Positions 35,355 to 45,029 of a DNA stretch of 64,000 bases are shown here, one piece after another (within the stretch, counting starts at the first letter, position 1; each line of letters opens with the position of its first letter). Source of the stretch: Salinisphaera shabanensis E1L3A (GTDB lineage: Bacteria > Pseudomonadota > Gammaproteobacteria > Nevskiales > Salinisphaeraceae). The notes under the pieces were generated by a model. That model did not search any database, was not told the origin of the DNA, and was given only the letters and a program-made list of their open reading frames with translations. Made by a program: the position numbers and the translations under genes. The stretch lies in the NCBI RefSeq assembly GCF_000215955.2, contig NZ_AFNV02000023.1, positions 1-64,000 of the forward strand, in the 5' to 3' direction.

Positions 35355-36702
35355 ATGAGTGGCAGCTACCACTATACGCTAGGCGAGCGAACCTATCGCT
35401 TTGACAGCCTGGCCGAGGTCATGGCCAAGGCGACCCCGGCCCGTTCCGGCGATCGCCTGGCCGGCGTCATCGCCGACTCGGCCGAAGAGCGCGTCGTGGC
35501 CCAGATGGTGCTCGCGGAATTACCGCTGAAGCTATTCCTCGAAGACCTCCTCGTCCCCTACGAGGACGACGAGATCACCCGCCTGATCGTCGACAGTCAC
35601 GATCGCGAGGCGTTTGAAACCATTTCCCATTTCACCGTCGGCGATCTTCGCAACTGGCTGCTATCCGACGAAGCCAGCGACGAGGTGCTTGAACGACTGC
35701 GGCCGGGTATTACGCCTGAAATGGCCGCGGCCGTATGCAAGGTTATGCAACCAGGATCTGATTCTCGTTGCACGCAAATGCCGCGTGACCAGCGCTTTTC
35801 GCAATACGATCGGTCTGCCCGGCCATCTGTCGACACGGTTGCAGCCCAATCATCCAACCGTTGATCTTACCGGCATCGCCGCCAGCATCTTCGACGGACT
35901 GCTCTACGGCAACGGTGATGCTGTCATCGGCATCAATCCCGCGACCGATAACGTGGCTCAATCGGTCAAGCTCATGCGCATGCTCGACGAGGTGATTCGC
36001 AAATACAAGATCCCCACCCAGTCCTGTGTCCTCACGCATGTCACCAATACACTGGAAGCGATCGAGCAGGGCGCGCCGGTAGATCTGGTGTTCCAGTCGA
36101 TAGGGGGCACGGAGGCGACCAATCGCGGTTTCGGGTTTGGTCTTGCAGAACTGGCAGAAGCACGCGATGCCGCGCTATCGCTCAAGCGTGGCAGTGTGGG
36201 CAATAACGTGATGTATTTCGAAACCGGCCAAGGCAGTTCGCTGTCGGCGGATGCCCATCACGGGCTCGATCAACAGACCTGCGAAGCCCGCGCTTATGCG
36301 GTCGCGCGCCAGTTCAAACCGTTGCTGGTGAATACGGTGGTAGGTTTTATTGGTCCCGAGTATCTGTTCGACGGCAAGGAAATCATCCGCGCCGGCCTGG
36401 AGGATCACTTCTGCGGCAAGCTGCTGGGCGTGCCGATGGGCTGCGACGTGTGCTACACAAACCACGCGGAAGCCGATCAGAACGATATGGACAATCTGCT
36501 CACACTGTTGGGCGTGGCGGGCTGCAATTTCGTGATGGGCATTCCGGGTTCCGACGATATCATGCTCAATTACCAGACCACGTCGTTCCATGACGCGCTC
36601 TATGCACGGCGCGCGCTCGGCCTCAAGCCAGCGCCCGAATTCGACGAGTGGCTGACCCGGATGGAGATCGTCCGCGACGGTGATTCACATCGTCTGGCTT
36701 AG
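35355..36702 (+). pseudogene. eutB: Ethanolamine ammonia-lyase large subunit EutB, interrupted by a +1 frameshift
   Basis: Two frames together make a full EutB of about 448 aa. The first (35355 to about 35745) covers the N-terminal domain up to AAAVCKVMQ. The second continues from about 35747 with NQDLILVARKCRVTS through the TIM barrel to 36702. The substrate and cobalamin regions are intact: RLQPNHP, IGINPATDN, FETGQGSSLSA and GCDVCYTNHAEADQ. One extra base near 35745-35748 accounts for the break. EutB with EutC is the B12-dependent lyase turning ethanolamine into acetaldehyde and ammonia. As read, no full-length subunit can form. A sequencing error is possible because everything else in the frame is well conserved. 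Confidence 0.85.
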
Positions 36703-36755
36703 CAGTTGCCGCAGTCTTTTGCCAGGTCTCTGGAACGTCTGCCGGCAGACGCGAC

Positions 36756-37622
36756 ATGAGCGAGCACAAGCCCGCGTCGTCATCGCCGACCGAAGCGCCG
36801 TCGCAAGATGAACAGATCGGCGTCGTCCATAATCCGTGGCGCGACCTGCGCGCCTTCACTGCAGCCCGTATCGGCCTGGGCCGCGCCGGTATCAGCCTGC
36901 CGACCGCCCGTTTGTTGGAGTTCCAGCTAGCCCACGCCCAAGCCAAGGACGCGGTGCACTGGCCGCTCGACGTCGAAGCACTCAGTGGGCGCCTTACCGA
37001 GGCGTTGGCCACGGATGCACCGATACAGCTGCACAGTCAGGCCAGCGATCGGACCATCTACCTCCAGCGTCCAGATCTCGGCAGGCTACTGGACGATACA
37101 TCCCAAGAGCGACTCGAAGCGCAAGGCCGAAGTGAGGGCTCACAGGTCGATCTCGCGCTCGTGATGGTGGATGGCTTGTCCGCGCGTGCGATCGAGTCTC
37201 ATGCCGTTGAGTTCATCGAAGCGTTGCATGCCGAGCTCGACGCCGACGAGCACGATTGGCAATGCGCACCGCTTACGATCGTGGAACAAGGGCGTGTGGC
37301 GATCGGCGACGAAGTGGGCGAAGCGCTCAATGCCCGTGCCGTTCTGGTCTTGATCGGTGAACGTCCCGGATTGAGCTCCCCCGACAGTCTGGGACTGTAT
37401 CTGACTTGGGCGCCGCGCCGCGGTGTGTCGGATGCCGAGCGCAACTGTATCTCCAACGTGTGTCCAGAAGGGTTGAAGATCAATGCGGCGGCCGGGCGGG
37501 CGCTCTATTTATTGCGAGAAGCGCGTCGCCTCGAACTTTCGGGTGTGAAGCTCAAGGACCGTAGCGAAGACGACGTCATCGAACACGACGATAACGGACC
37601 GGGCAACTTTCTGACTTCCTGA
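36756..37622 (+). CDS. eutC: Ethanolamine ammonia-lyase small subunit EutC
   Basis: This intact 288-aa EutC completes the active site and B12-binding site of ethanolamine ammonia-lyase. Family features include NPWRDLRAFTAARIGLGRAG near residues 27-46, AHAQAKDAVHWPL, VMVDGLSA, and the C-terminal LIGERPGLSSPDSLGLYLTW. It begins 53 bases after eutB and is followed 25 bases later by the permease, so the three genes form one operon. That eutC stays intact between two frameshifted genes argues either for very recent decay or for assembly errors. Confidence 0.93.
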   Translation: MSEHKPASSSPTEAPSQDEQIGVVHNPWRDLRAFTAARIGLGRAGISLPTARLLEFQLAHAQAKDAVHWPLDVEALSGRLTEALATDAPIQLHSQASDRTIYLQRPDLGRLLDDTSQERLEAQGRSEGSQVDLALVMVDGLSARAIESHAVEFIEALHAELDADEHDWQCAPLTIVEQGRVAIGDEVGEALNARAVLVLIGERPGLSSPDSLGLYLTWAPRRGVSDAERNCISNVCPEGLKINAAAGRALYLLREARRLELSGVKLKDRSEDDVIEHDDNGPGNFLTS

Positions 37623-37647
37623 TTTTTAATGCAACGGGGGTGACATC

Positions 37648-39065
37648 ATGGCGGGCCAGACACCGAACGATGATTATCTGGCGAAACGCCAGCTCAAACG
37701 CGGGACTGCGGGGTGGCTGCTACTGGCCGGGCTCGGAGTGTCGTATGTCATCTCCGGCGATTTCGCCGGTTGGAATTTTGGTATCGCGGAAGCCGGCTGG
37801 GGCGGTTTTGCGATTGCGGCCGCGCTTATGGCGGTGATGTACTTCACGCTGGTACTCGCACTCGCTGAAATGTCGGCAGCCATTCCGGCCGCGGGCGGTG
37901 GCTACAGTTTCGCGCGCCAGGCCATGGGCCCCGCCGGGGGATATCTGACTGGCCTGGCGGTGCTCATCGAATACGCATTGGCGCGGGCCGCCATCGTTAT
38001 CTTCATCGGGGCGGCCGTGGAAGAACTGCTCGGCTTCAACGGCCCCGTCGTCTATGCAGTGTTTTATGCGGTATTTATCGGCATCCATCTGGCCGGTGTG
38101 GGCGAAGCGCTGAAGGTCATGATGGTCATCAGCGGGTTAGCGGTTTTTGCCATCCTCGCGACGGCGGCTGCACTGATCGGCGATTTCGCGCCGGCCAATC
38201 TATTCGATATCGAGCCGACCGATGCGGTCGGCGCGTCATCGTTTCTACCGCTCGGTTTCTACGGAATCTGGGCCGCGCTGCCGTTCGGCATGTGGCTGTT
38301 TTGGCTGTCGAAGGCGTGCCCCTGGCTGCCGAGGAGGCCAAGAATCCAGCCCGCGATGTACCGAAAGGCATTATCGCGGCGATGATCTTTTTGTTGGGTA
38401 CCGCGGTGCTCGTCGTGTTTCTGTTGGCCGGTGCAGTCGGCGCCGAAGCAATCGGCGACAGCGGCGTGCCGCTGGTGACCGCGCTCAAGAACAGCGGCAG
38501 CGAAACGCTGGGCACCATTGTCAATGTGCTGGGCCTCGCTGGTCTGATTGCGTCATTCTTCTCGATTATCTTTGGCTACAGCCGGCTCGTTTTCGCGCTA
38601 TCGCGGGCCGGCTATCTTCCGAAGTTCATGTCATTGACCAGTAGCCGCAAGGCGCCGACCTGGGCATTGGTGGTGCCGGGCGTGCTGGGCTTCATCGTAT
38701 CGCTAAGCGGTGCGGGTGATCTGATCCTCGGCATGGCGGTTGTGGGCGCCACGCTCTCGTACGCGCTCATGGCACTCAGCCATATTTTATTGCGCGTCAA
38801 ACAGCCGAACCTCGAAAGGCCTTATCGCACGCCGGGTGGGATGGTTACCTCCGGTATCGGACTCGTGCTGTCGCTGATCGCATTGACCGGCGTCTATGCG
38901 TTCGATCCCCGGGCCTTCGCTTACACGATCGTGCTGTTCGTGCTGGGCGCGGCATATTTCTTCGTATTCAGGCGGCATCAGCTGGTGGCAAAAAATGCCG
39001 ACGAGGAATTCGCGTTATTGGCTCAGGCAGAGTCCGACCTGGACGCGGGCGAGGCGCGCGGATGA
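37648..39065 (+). pseudogene. Ethanolamine permease (APC family), interrupted by a -1 frameshift
   Basis: Two frames make one APC-type permease of about 472 aa with 12 expected membrane helices. The first starts at 37648 (MAGQTPNDDYLAKRQLKRG) and reaches LPFGMWLF. The second, in phase from 38292, resumes LAVEGVPLAAEEAKNP and runs to 39065. A single missing T in the TTTT run at 38299-38302 would give a continuous frame. The signature GWLLLAGLGVSYVISGDFAGWNFG (spread over residues 20-43) and the EutB-EutC neighbours support ethanolamine uptake. A homopolymer miscall is a likely explanation, but a real pseudogene is possible. Confidence 0.83.
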
Positions 39066-39108
39066 TCATACGAGTTTAATCGGTGGTCGAACGACGTGCG
39101 CTTTCGAG

Positions 39109-39570
39109 TTAGTGCTGTGGACGTTGTTCGGAGAGCAGCCGATCGAGTTGTTTGGCGAAGGCGTGCCGGTCGTTCTGATTGAATGGGGGCGGGGCGCCGG
39201 TATCCACGCCGGCCCCGCGTAAGCCGTCCATGAAGTCACGTACGCTCAGACGCGCACGAATATTGTCACGCGTATAGAGTTCGCCGCGTGGATTGAGAGC
39301 GATCGCCTTCTTCGCTATGGCCTCGCCGGCCAGCGGTATGTCGGCGGTAATCACAAGATCGCCCGGCTCCGCGCGTTTGACGATTTCATTATCGGCAACA
39401 TCGAAACCGGCACCGACCTGCAGCGTCGATATCGTCGGCGAGCGCGGAACCCGAATGGGCTGGTTTGCGACCAGCGTAAGCGTGACCCCCGTACGCCGGC
39501 TAGCGCGAAAAAGGATCTCCTTGATCACGACCGGGCAGGCGTCGGCATCGACCCATATAGTCATCGACAT
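39109..39570 (-). CDS. yaiI: YaiI/YqxD-family protein (DUF188)
   Basis: This 153-aa protein has the family start [17 protein letters not shown], followed by [49 protein letters not shown] and [10 protein letters not shown]. It has a PIN-like fold; the biological role is unknown. A start four codons into the family pattern (39570, MSMTIWV) was chosen over an upstream extension of 31 residues. It is convergent with the permease gene. Confidence 0.9.
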   Translation of the reverse strand: MSMTIWVDADACPVVIKEILFRASRRTGVTLTLVANQPIRVPRSPTISTLQVGAGFDVADNEIVKRAEPGDLVITADIPLAGEAIAKKAIALNPRGELYTRDNIRARLSVRDFMDGLRGAGVDTGAPPPFNQNDRHAFAKQLDRLLSEQRPQH

Positions 39571-39843
39571 AGGCAATCGATTGTTATCCGGGCGGGCGCC
39601 ACCAGGCAGTGGCATTTCGCTAAAAGCGAACTCAAAGGGCTTATAGGTAGCCCTAAACGACAAATCGGACAGCCTCCACGCAAAACCGATTACTCGGTAT
39701 CGACGTAGTGGCTATCCGATATGACGGTTTCGGTCCGAGAGGACCGATCCGGCGTTGTATCGGTTCAGTTTATCTTCAACCTCAATCACGCCCTCAGGCA
39801 GATTGGATGCAGATTGCCCGAACCGATACAGGGTGCCGTATCT

Positions 39844-40050
39844 TTAGACCGCGACGACCTTGTTGGCGCACGGTCCTTTTTTGCCTTCACCGACTTCGAA
39901 TTCGACCGCCTGGCCGTCTTCGAGGGTGGCAAAGCCGCCGCCGTTCTTGATCTCGGAGTGGTGCACGAAAAGGTCCTTGCTGCCATCTTCAGGGGCGATG
40001 AAGCCGTAACCCTTTTCGGAACTGAACCACTTAACGGTGCCTTTGGCCAT
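39844..40050 (-). CDS. CspA-family cold-shock protein
   Basis: This is a 68-aa single-domain nucleic-acid chaperone. It has RNP1 KGYGFI and RNP2 LFVHHS, with the aromatic residues for RNA stacking (W8, F15-type positions). The start MAKGTVKWF is standard and AAGAG lies just upstream. The preceding ~350 bases on the minus-strand side are strongly AT-rich, as in the long 5' leaders of cold-inducible csp mRNAs. Whether this copy is cold-induced or constitutive cannot be told from sequence. Confidence 0.95.
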   Translation of the reverse strand: MAKGTVKWFSSEKGYGFIAPEDGSKDLFVHHSEIKNGGGFATLEDGQAVEFEVGEGKKGPCANKVVAV

Positions 40051-40452
40051 AATTTTCTCTTACTTAATCGGAACTGATTGTATGCAGGCTTGCTGCAGCG
40101 CCAGTGTAACGGTTCAGCACTCAAATACTACGGGGTTGAGCAAATATTTTTATTCCGCGGTCGTTCTATCGCATTGAAAGAACGTATATTGCGAATATAT
40201 TTCTCGCTTTAAAACGTTATAAGTTCGTATTTTTTATAAGATAGTCCGCTATCGCGAAATTTCTGTTGTGCTCAATTGGTGTCGCGTAGTCGATTCTCGC
40301 GAGATCGGCTGACGACAGTCATAATAGACGCGCTACGATAGATATTTGCGCGATAATGGCGTTTTAAGACCTCGATTGTTCAACTCAAGCGAGCTGATTT
40401 ACGGCCGATAGATGGGCAACGGTATGGCCCGCATTTCCAGGAACCATGATTC
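40051..40452. other. AT-rich intergenic region: csp leader and divergent promoters
   Basis: This 402-base gap separates the divergent csp and PilZ genes. It is far richer in A and T than the rest of the window, especially 40130-40260. An inverted repeat CGTTCT-N11-AGAACG lies at 40162-40184. The csp-proximal half probably encodes a structured 5' leader; the other half holds the promoter of the PilZ gene. No gene is seen. Confidence 0.55.
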
Positions 40453-41235
40453 ATGACGACTAGCCCCCGCTATGCCGAGATCGATACTCCCCAGGCGGTG
40501 GCCGATACATTCGTCGAACTGACATGGAATACGCACGAAGTCACGATTCGGTTCGACGGAACGATGATTCAGTATCCGGCGACCGTCGTATCCGTAGATC
40601 GCACCCTCGGACGCTGCGTGCTGGATATGACCGGTACGGCAGATATCGAACAGCTCCTCAAGGCGAAGCAGAGTTTCGTGCTGTACGCGCGTCAGCACTC
40701 CGCCGCGCTGCAGAGTGGTGCGATGCACTGTATCGGGGTGGCCCAGAGCAGTGCGCGCCTGAGTGTGTGTGCGTCGCTTCCGGATAGCGTTGCGCTGCTC
40801 AAAAGACGAGGCCAGTTCAGGGCGGCTCTGAACGACAGTATGGCGGTGATAGTGTTGCTCGCCTCGCCGACAGGGCGTGAATGGCAGACAACGCTACGAG
40901 ATCTCTCGGCTGGCGGCTGCCTTTTGAGCCTTCCGCAAGACGAGCAGGACGGACTTGAGGTCGGGGTCGACGGCTATAGTGTTCAGGCACTTTTCCCGAA
41001 CGGCGAGACGTTCGAAGTCCTTGGCCACGTCAGCCATCGATACGTAAATACCGAAACGCAACAGTGTTATCTCGGTATGGCGTTCGATATTCGAGTAGAT
41101 AAGGCGGCCCGAGAGGTCTGGCGCTATGTGCGTGAGGTCGAACGCGAGGTCGCGCGCCAGACGTCACCCCGCTCGGAAATGCGCCCACTTGCGCCATCCC
41201 CGTTGTTCACCACACCCACGAAGACCGCCAAGTAG
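40453..41235 (+). CDS. YcgR-like PilZ-domain c-di-GMP receptor
   Basis: This 260-aa cytosolic protein has an N-terminal YcgR-type barrel (about residues 20-105) and a C-terminal PilZ domain. The c-di-GMP-binding residues are present: RxxxR as R119-GQF-R123, and DxSxxG as D150-LS-AGG. It should bind c-di-GMP and act on motility or secretion; no flagellar genes lie in the window. It is monocistronic and ends about 200 bases before a bidirectional terminator shared with acnA. The membrane cyclase at 29791 could supply its ligand. Confidence 0.85.
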   Translation: MTTSPRYAEIDTPQAVADTFVELTWNTHEVTIRFDGTMIQYPATVVSVDRTLGRCVLDMTGTADIEQLLKAKQSFVLYARQHSAALQSGAMHCIGVAQSSARLSVCASLPDSVALLKRRGQFRAALNDSMAVIVLLASPTGREWQTTLRDLSAGGCLLSLPQDEQDGLEVGVDGYSVQALFPNGETFEVLGHVSHRYVNTETQQCYLGMAFDIRVDKAAREVWRYVREVEREVARQTSPRSEMRPLAPSPLFTTPTKTAK

Positions 41236-41428
41236 GCGCCAATACGCTGGCTGGCGCTGTGCAGGGCGCGGTTCGTGATGCTTACGTACTTCAACGTGCG
41301 GCTCCGAGCAAACAAGCCCCGCTGATATTCAGAGGCCTGTACTGTTTTGCATCAGCGAGCTTTTGGCGGCGCGCTGTGTCTACGGGCATGGATTAGTAAG
41401 ACGCCGTCAATTAAAAAGCAGCGCGCAT

Positions 41429-41458
41429 AAAAAAGCCCCGCCGAAGCGGGGCTTTTTT
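41429..41458. terminator. Bidirectional rho-independent terminator
   Basis: A-run, GCCCCGC-CGAA-GCGGGGC, T-run: a 7-bp GC stem extended by six A-T pairs. It serves the minus-strand acnA (ends at 41490) and can also stop plus-strand transcripts. Confidence 0.92.
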
Positions 41459-41489
41459 ACGACCGCAAAGGTCGATGCGAGAGCGGGCT

Positions 41490-44237
41490 CTAGGCCGCTT
41501 TGGCGAGCTGGCGCAGCACGTAGTGCAGAATGCCGCCGTTCTGGTAGTAGTCCCATTCCTTGGGCGTATCGATACGCACCTTGGCGGTGAACTCGCTGGT
41601 GTCGCCGCTTTCCTTGGTCGCCTTGACGGTGACTTCGGTCGCGCCGGACTCGAGACCTTCGATATCGAAGGTCTCGGTGCCGTCCAGGCCCAGGGACTCA
41701 GCGTTTTCGCCTTCCTTGAACTGCAGCGGCAGTACGCCCATGCCAACCAGGTTCGAACGATGAATACGCTCGAAGGACTGGGCGATGACGGTCTTGACGC
41801 CGAGCAGCAGGGTGCCCTTGGCTGCCCAGTCACGCGACGAGCCGGTGCCATATTCCTTGCCGGCAAGCACGACCAACGGGGTCTTGTCGTCGGCGTACTT
41901 CATGGCGGCGTCGTAGATGAACATCTCGTCGCCGGAGGGCTGATGACGCGTCCAGCCACCTTCGGTGCCCGGTGCCAGCAGATTGCGCAGGCGCACGTTG
42001 GCGAAGGTGCCGCGCATCATCACTTCGTGGTTGCCGCGACGCGAGCCGTAGCTGTTGAAGTCCGACGGCGAGACGCCTTTTTCCTGCAGGTACTGACCCG
42101 CGGGCGAATCCTTGGTGATCGCACCGGCCGGCGAAATGTGATCGGTGGTGATCGAATCACCCAGCAGGGCCAGGCAACGCGCCCCCTGGATCGTTGGGAT
42201 ATCGGCCACGTCGACCGACATGCCTTCGAAGTAGGGCGGGTTCTGTACGTAGGTGCTGGTTTCGTCCCAGTCGAAAATCTCGCCTTCCGGCACGTCCAGC
42301 CCTTTCCAGCGGGAGTCGCCGGCAAACACGTCGCCGTAGCTGTCCTTGAACATCTCGGAGTTCAGCGAGGTGCCGATGGTGTCGTAGATTTCCTTCTGCG
42401 ACGGCCAGATATCGCGCAGATAGACATCGTTGCCGTCGGCGTCCTGGCCGAGCGGATCGTTGTTCATGTCGATATCGATCGAGCCCGACAGCGCATAGGC
42501 CACGACCAGCGGCGGGCTGGCCAGGAAGTTCATGCGCACATCGCCGTGCACACGGCCTTCGAAGTTGCGGTTGCCCGACAATACCGAAGCGACGTTGAGG
42601 TTGTGCTCGCGCACGGCTTCGCCGATCGGCTCCGGCAGCGGACCGGAGTTGCCGATACAGGTGGTGCAGCCGTAGCCGACCAGTTGAAAGCCGAGCTTGT
42701 CGAGATCGACGTTCAGGCCGGCCTTTTCCAGATATTCGGTGACGACCTTGGAGCCCGGCGCCAGCGAGGTCTTGACCCAGGGCTTGACCTGTAGGCCTCT
42801 CTGGATCGCGTTACGCGCCAGCAGGCCGGCACCGATCATCACGGCCGGGTTCGAGGTGTTGGTGCAGGAGGTGATCGCAGCGATCACGACCGAACCGTCG
42901 TGCAGGTCGAACTCGGTTTCCTTGTAGGAGACCGGTGCATGCACCGGGCCGCCGATGTCGTCGGACGTCAGGCCGGCTTCGCTTTGCTGCTTGGCCTCAG
43001 CCATGCTCTTGTCTTCGGGGTCGGCTTTTTCCGCGCGCGCCTTGATGAACGGCTCGACTTCGCGGCGATAGGTCTTTTGCATGTCGGCCAGCAGCACGCG
43101 GTCCTGCGGGCGTTTCGGCCCGGCCAGCGACGGCTGCACGGTGGACATGTCGAGTTCGAGCACGTCGGTGTAGTCGGCGTCGGGCTCACCTTCCTCACGC
43201 CACAGGCCCTGGGCCTTGGCATAGGCTTCGACCAGTTCCAGCTGCTCGGCGGGACGACCGGTGAGTTCCATGTAGCGAATGGTTTCGCCGTCGACCGGGA
43301 AGATGCCGCAGGTGGCGCCGTATTCGGGCGCCATGTTGGCGATCGTCGCGCGATCGGCCAGCGGCAGGTCGGCGAGGCCGTCGCCGAAGAATTCCACAAA
43401 CTTGCCGACCACGCCCTTGGCGCGCAGCATTTCGGTGACCGTGAGCACCAAATCGGTGGCGGTGCAGCCTTCGGCGAGCTTGCCAGTGAGCTTGAAGCCC
43501 ACGACTTGCGGAATGAGCATGGTGATCGGCTGGCCGAGCATCGCCGCTTCGGCTTCGATACCGCCGACGCCCCAGCCGAGCACGCCCACGCCGTTGATCA
43601 TGGTGGTGTGGCTGTCGGTGCCGACCAGCGTATCCGGATAGGCCAGATTGGTGTCTTCGTTACCGAAGACCACACGGGCCAGATATTCCAGGTTGACCTG
43701 ATGCACGATGCCGGTATCGGGCGGCACGACCTTGAAGTTGTCGAACGCGCCCTGACCCCAGCGCAGAAACGCATAGCGTTCCTTGTTGCGGTTGAATTCA
43801 AGCTTGGCGTTCAGATCGAACGCCTTGTCGGTGCCGTATTCGTCGACCATGACCGAATGGTCGATCACGAGTTCGGCCGGCGACAGCGGGTTGATCTTGT
43901 CGGGGCTGCCGCCGAGGTTGGCCATGGCATCGCGCATGGCGGCCAGGTCGACCACAGCCGGCACGCCGGTGAAGTCCTGCAGGACCACACGGGCCGGGGT
44001 GAACGCGATTTCGGTATCCGGCTCGGCCTTGGCATCCCAGTTGGCCAGGGCCTTGATATCGTCGGCATCGACGTTGGAACCGTCCTCATGGCGGAGCAGG
44101 TTCTCGAGCAGGATCTTCTGCGCGTAAGGCAGCTTCGCGATGCCCGGAAACTGCTCTTGCAGCTTGGGCAAACTGAAATAGTCGAAGCTGCGATCACCGG
44201 CAGTGAACTGCGCACGTGTATTGAAACTGTCCGTCAT
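41490..44237 (-). CDS. acnA: Aconitate hydratase AcnA
   Basis: This monomeric aconitase has 915 aa and interconverts citrate and isocitrate in the TCA cycle, with a [4Fe-4S] cluster. Cluster ligands appear in [14 protein letters not shown] and [12 protein letters not shown]. The C-terminal swivel domain has [14 protein letters not shown] and [16 protein letters not shown], as in AcnA/IRP1. The length and the start [14 protein letters not shown] are typical. It has its own 160-base upstream region and a bidirectional terminator downstream, so it is a single-gene unit. Confidence 0.97.
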   Translation of the reverse strand: MTDSFNTRAQFTAGDRSFDYFSLPKLQEQFPGIAKLPYAQKILLENLLRHEDGSNVDADDIKALANWDAKAEPDTEIAFTPARVVLQDFTGVPAVVDLAAMRDAMANLGGSPDKINPLSPAELVIDHSVMVDEYGTDKAFDLNAKLEFNRNKERYAFLRWGQGAFDNFKVVPPDTGIVHQVNLEYLARVVFGNEDTNLAYPDTLVGTDSHTTMINGVGVLGWGVGGIEAEAAMLGQPITMLIPQVVGFKLTGKLAEGCTATDLVLTVTEMLRAKGVVGKFVEFFGDGLADLPLADRATIANMAPEYGATCGIFPVDGETIRYMELTGRPAEQLELVEAYAKAQGLWREEGEPDADYTDVLELDMSTVQPSLAGPKRPQDRVLLADMQKTYRREVEPFIKARAEKADPEDKSMAEAKQQSEAGLTSDDIGGPVHAPVSYKETEFDLHDGSVVIAAITSCTNTSNPAVMIGAGLLARNAIQRGLQVKPWVKTSLAPGSKVVTEYLEKAGLNVDLDKLGFQLVGYGCTTCIGNSGPLPEPIGEAVREHNLNVASVLSGNRNFEGRVHGDVRMNFLASPPLVVAYALSGSIDIDMNNDPLGQDADGNDVYLRDIWPSQKEIYDTIGTSLNSEMFKDSYGDVFAGDSRWKGLDVPEGEIFDWDETSTYVQNPPYFEGMSVDVADIPTIQGARCLALLGDSITTDHISPAGAITKDSPAGQYLQEKGVSPSDFNSYGSRRGNHEVMMRGTFANVRLRNLLAPGTEGGWTRHQPSGDEMFIYDAAMKYADDKTPLVVLAGKEYGTGSSRDWAAKGTLLLGVKTVIAQSFERIHRSNLVGMGVLPLQFKEGENAESLGLDGTETFDIEGLESGATEVTVKATKESGDTSEFTAKVRIDTPKEWDYYQNGGILHYVLRQLAKAA

Positions 44238-44399
44238 AGGTTTTGTTCTCCAAAGACACTCGGTGGATCTTCGGTCCGGTAATTATCCGGACACTTAAAA
44301 GCGCCGCGTAGTATAGCTTTTTCGCGGCATTGGCTGCAGGCAAAAGCACTTGGCGATCATGTCGCACGGCGCCTGCAGCGTGATTCGTGGCTGTTTCAA

Positions 44400-45029
44400 C
44401 TAGCGCACCGGCGCGCGCGGGCCAATGTTTTCGAGCGATTTCAGCAGCGCCTTGCGGCGGAAAAACAGCGAAATAAAACCGCCACCGCACTGTCGCCACA
44501 TGATCGCGCAGCGCACAGCGGCCATCAGCTGGGTGCGTGCGCGTGCCTGGATCGCTTCGTTCTGAAGATAGGTTGGATGGCCATGCAGCATGATGCGCGG
44601 CTTCGCCGGGCTGATGCTGTCCCGATAGGCATCGTCGAGAATGGTGGGAACTTCGGCCGGCTCAGCCAGGCGAGCACGGTCGATGGCGCCGCGCAGACGT
44701 TTGAGTGCCGCGTCATCCTTGATCAATGCGCCCGACAGGCGCAGAAGCTGGCCGATATAGCGGGCGATGAGTGCTGATTTCTGATCGGGCTTTTCACCGG
44801 CGAGCTGGCGCTTCAGGTAGGCGATGCCATCACCCACACTGGATAGGTCGCCGTAGACTTCGATCACGCTGTTCGGGTCGGTACAGAAGATCGCGTGCTT
44901 GGCAATTCCCAGCCGCTGGGGCGTGTCGCGCCCGTCGGCTGCGAGTTCGTGCGCATAGAGCGCAAACTGGGCAACGCCGGCCAGGGATAGCGCCTGGTCG
45001 CGCAGTGTGTGCGTGGATTGTTCGCTCAT
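44400..45029 (-). CDS. hflD: HflD, high-frequency lysogenisation protein
   Basis: This 209-aa helical, membrane-associated protein was first known for regulating lambda lysogeny in E. coli through the CII protein. The family pattern is clear: RDQALSLAGVAQFALYAHELA near residues 10-30, DLSSVGDGIAYLKRQL, and HGHPTYLQNEAIQARAR near the end. The start overlaps the mnmA stop by 4 bases (ATGA). mnmA-hflD adjacency is characteristic of gammaproteobacteria; its cellular function is unclear. Confidence 0.93.
   Translation of the reverse strand: MSEQSTHTLRDQALSLAGVAQFALYAHELAADGRDTPQRLGIAKHAIFCTDPNSVIEVYGDLSSVGDGIAYLKRQLAGEKPDQKSALIARYIGQLLRLSGALIKDDAALKRLRGAIDRARLAEPAEVPTILDDAYRDSISPAKPRIMLHGHPTYLQNEAIQARARTQLMAAVRCAIMWRQCGGGFISLFFRRKALLKSLENIGPRAPVR

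Noticed and set aside
35735-35760. Programmed +1 frameshift in eutB
   Set aside because: No slippery sequence with an in-frame stop or rare codon is visible at the junction, and EutB is not known to use one.
42900-44282. 460-codon open frame antisense to acnA
   Set aside because: It mirrors acnA codon by codon, has a composition (His, Asp, Val-rich) typical of the reverse of a GC-rich gene, and shows no domain. The same applies to 41475-42794.
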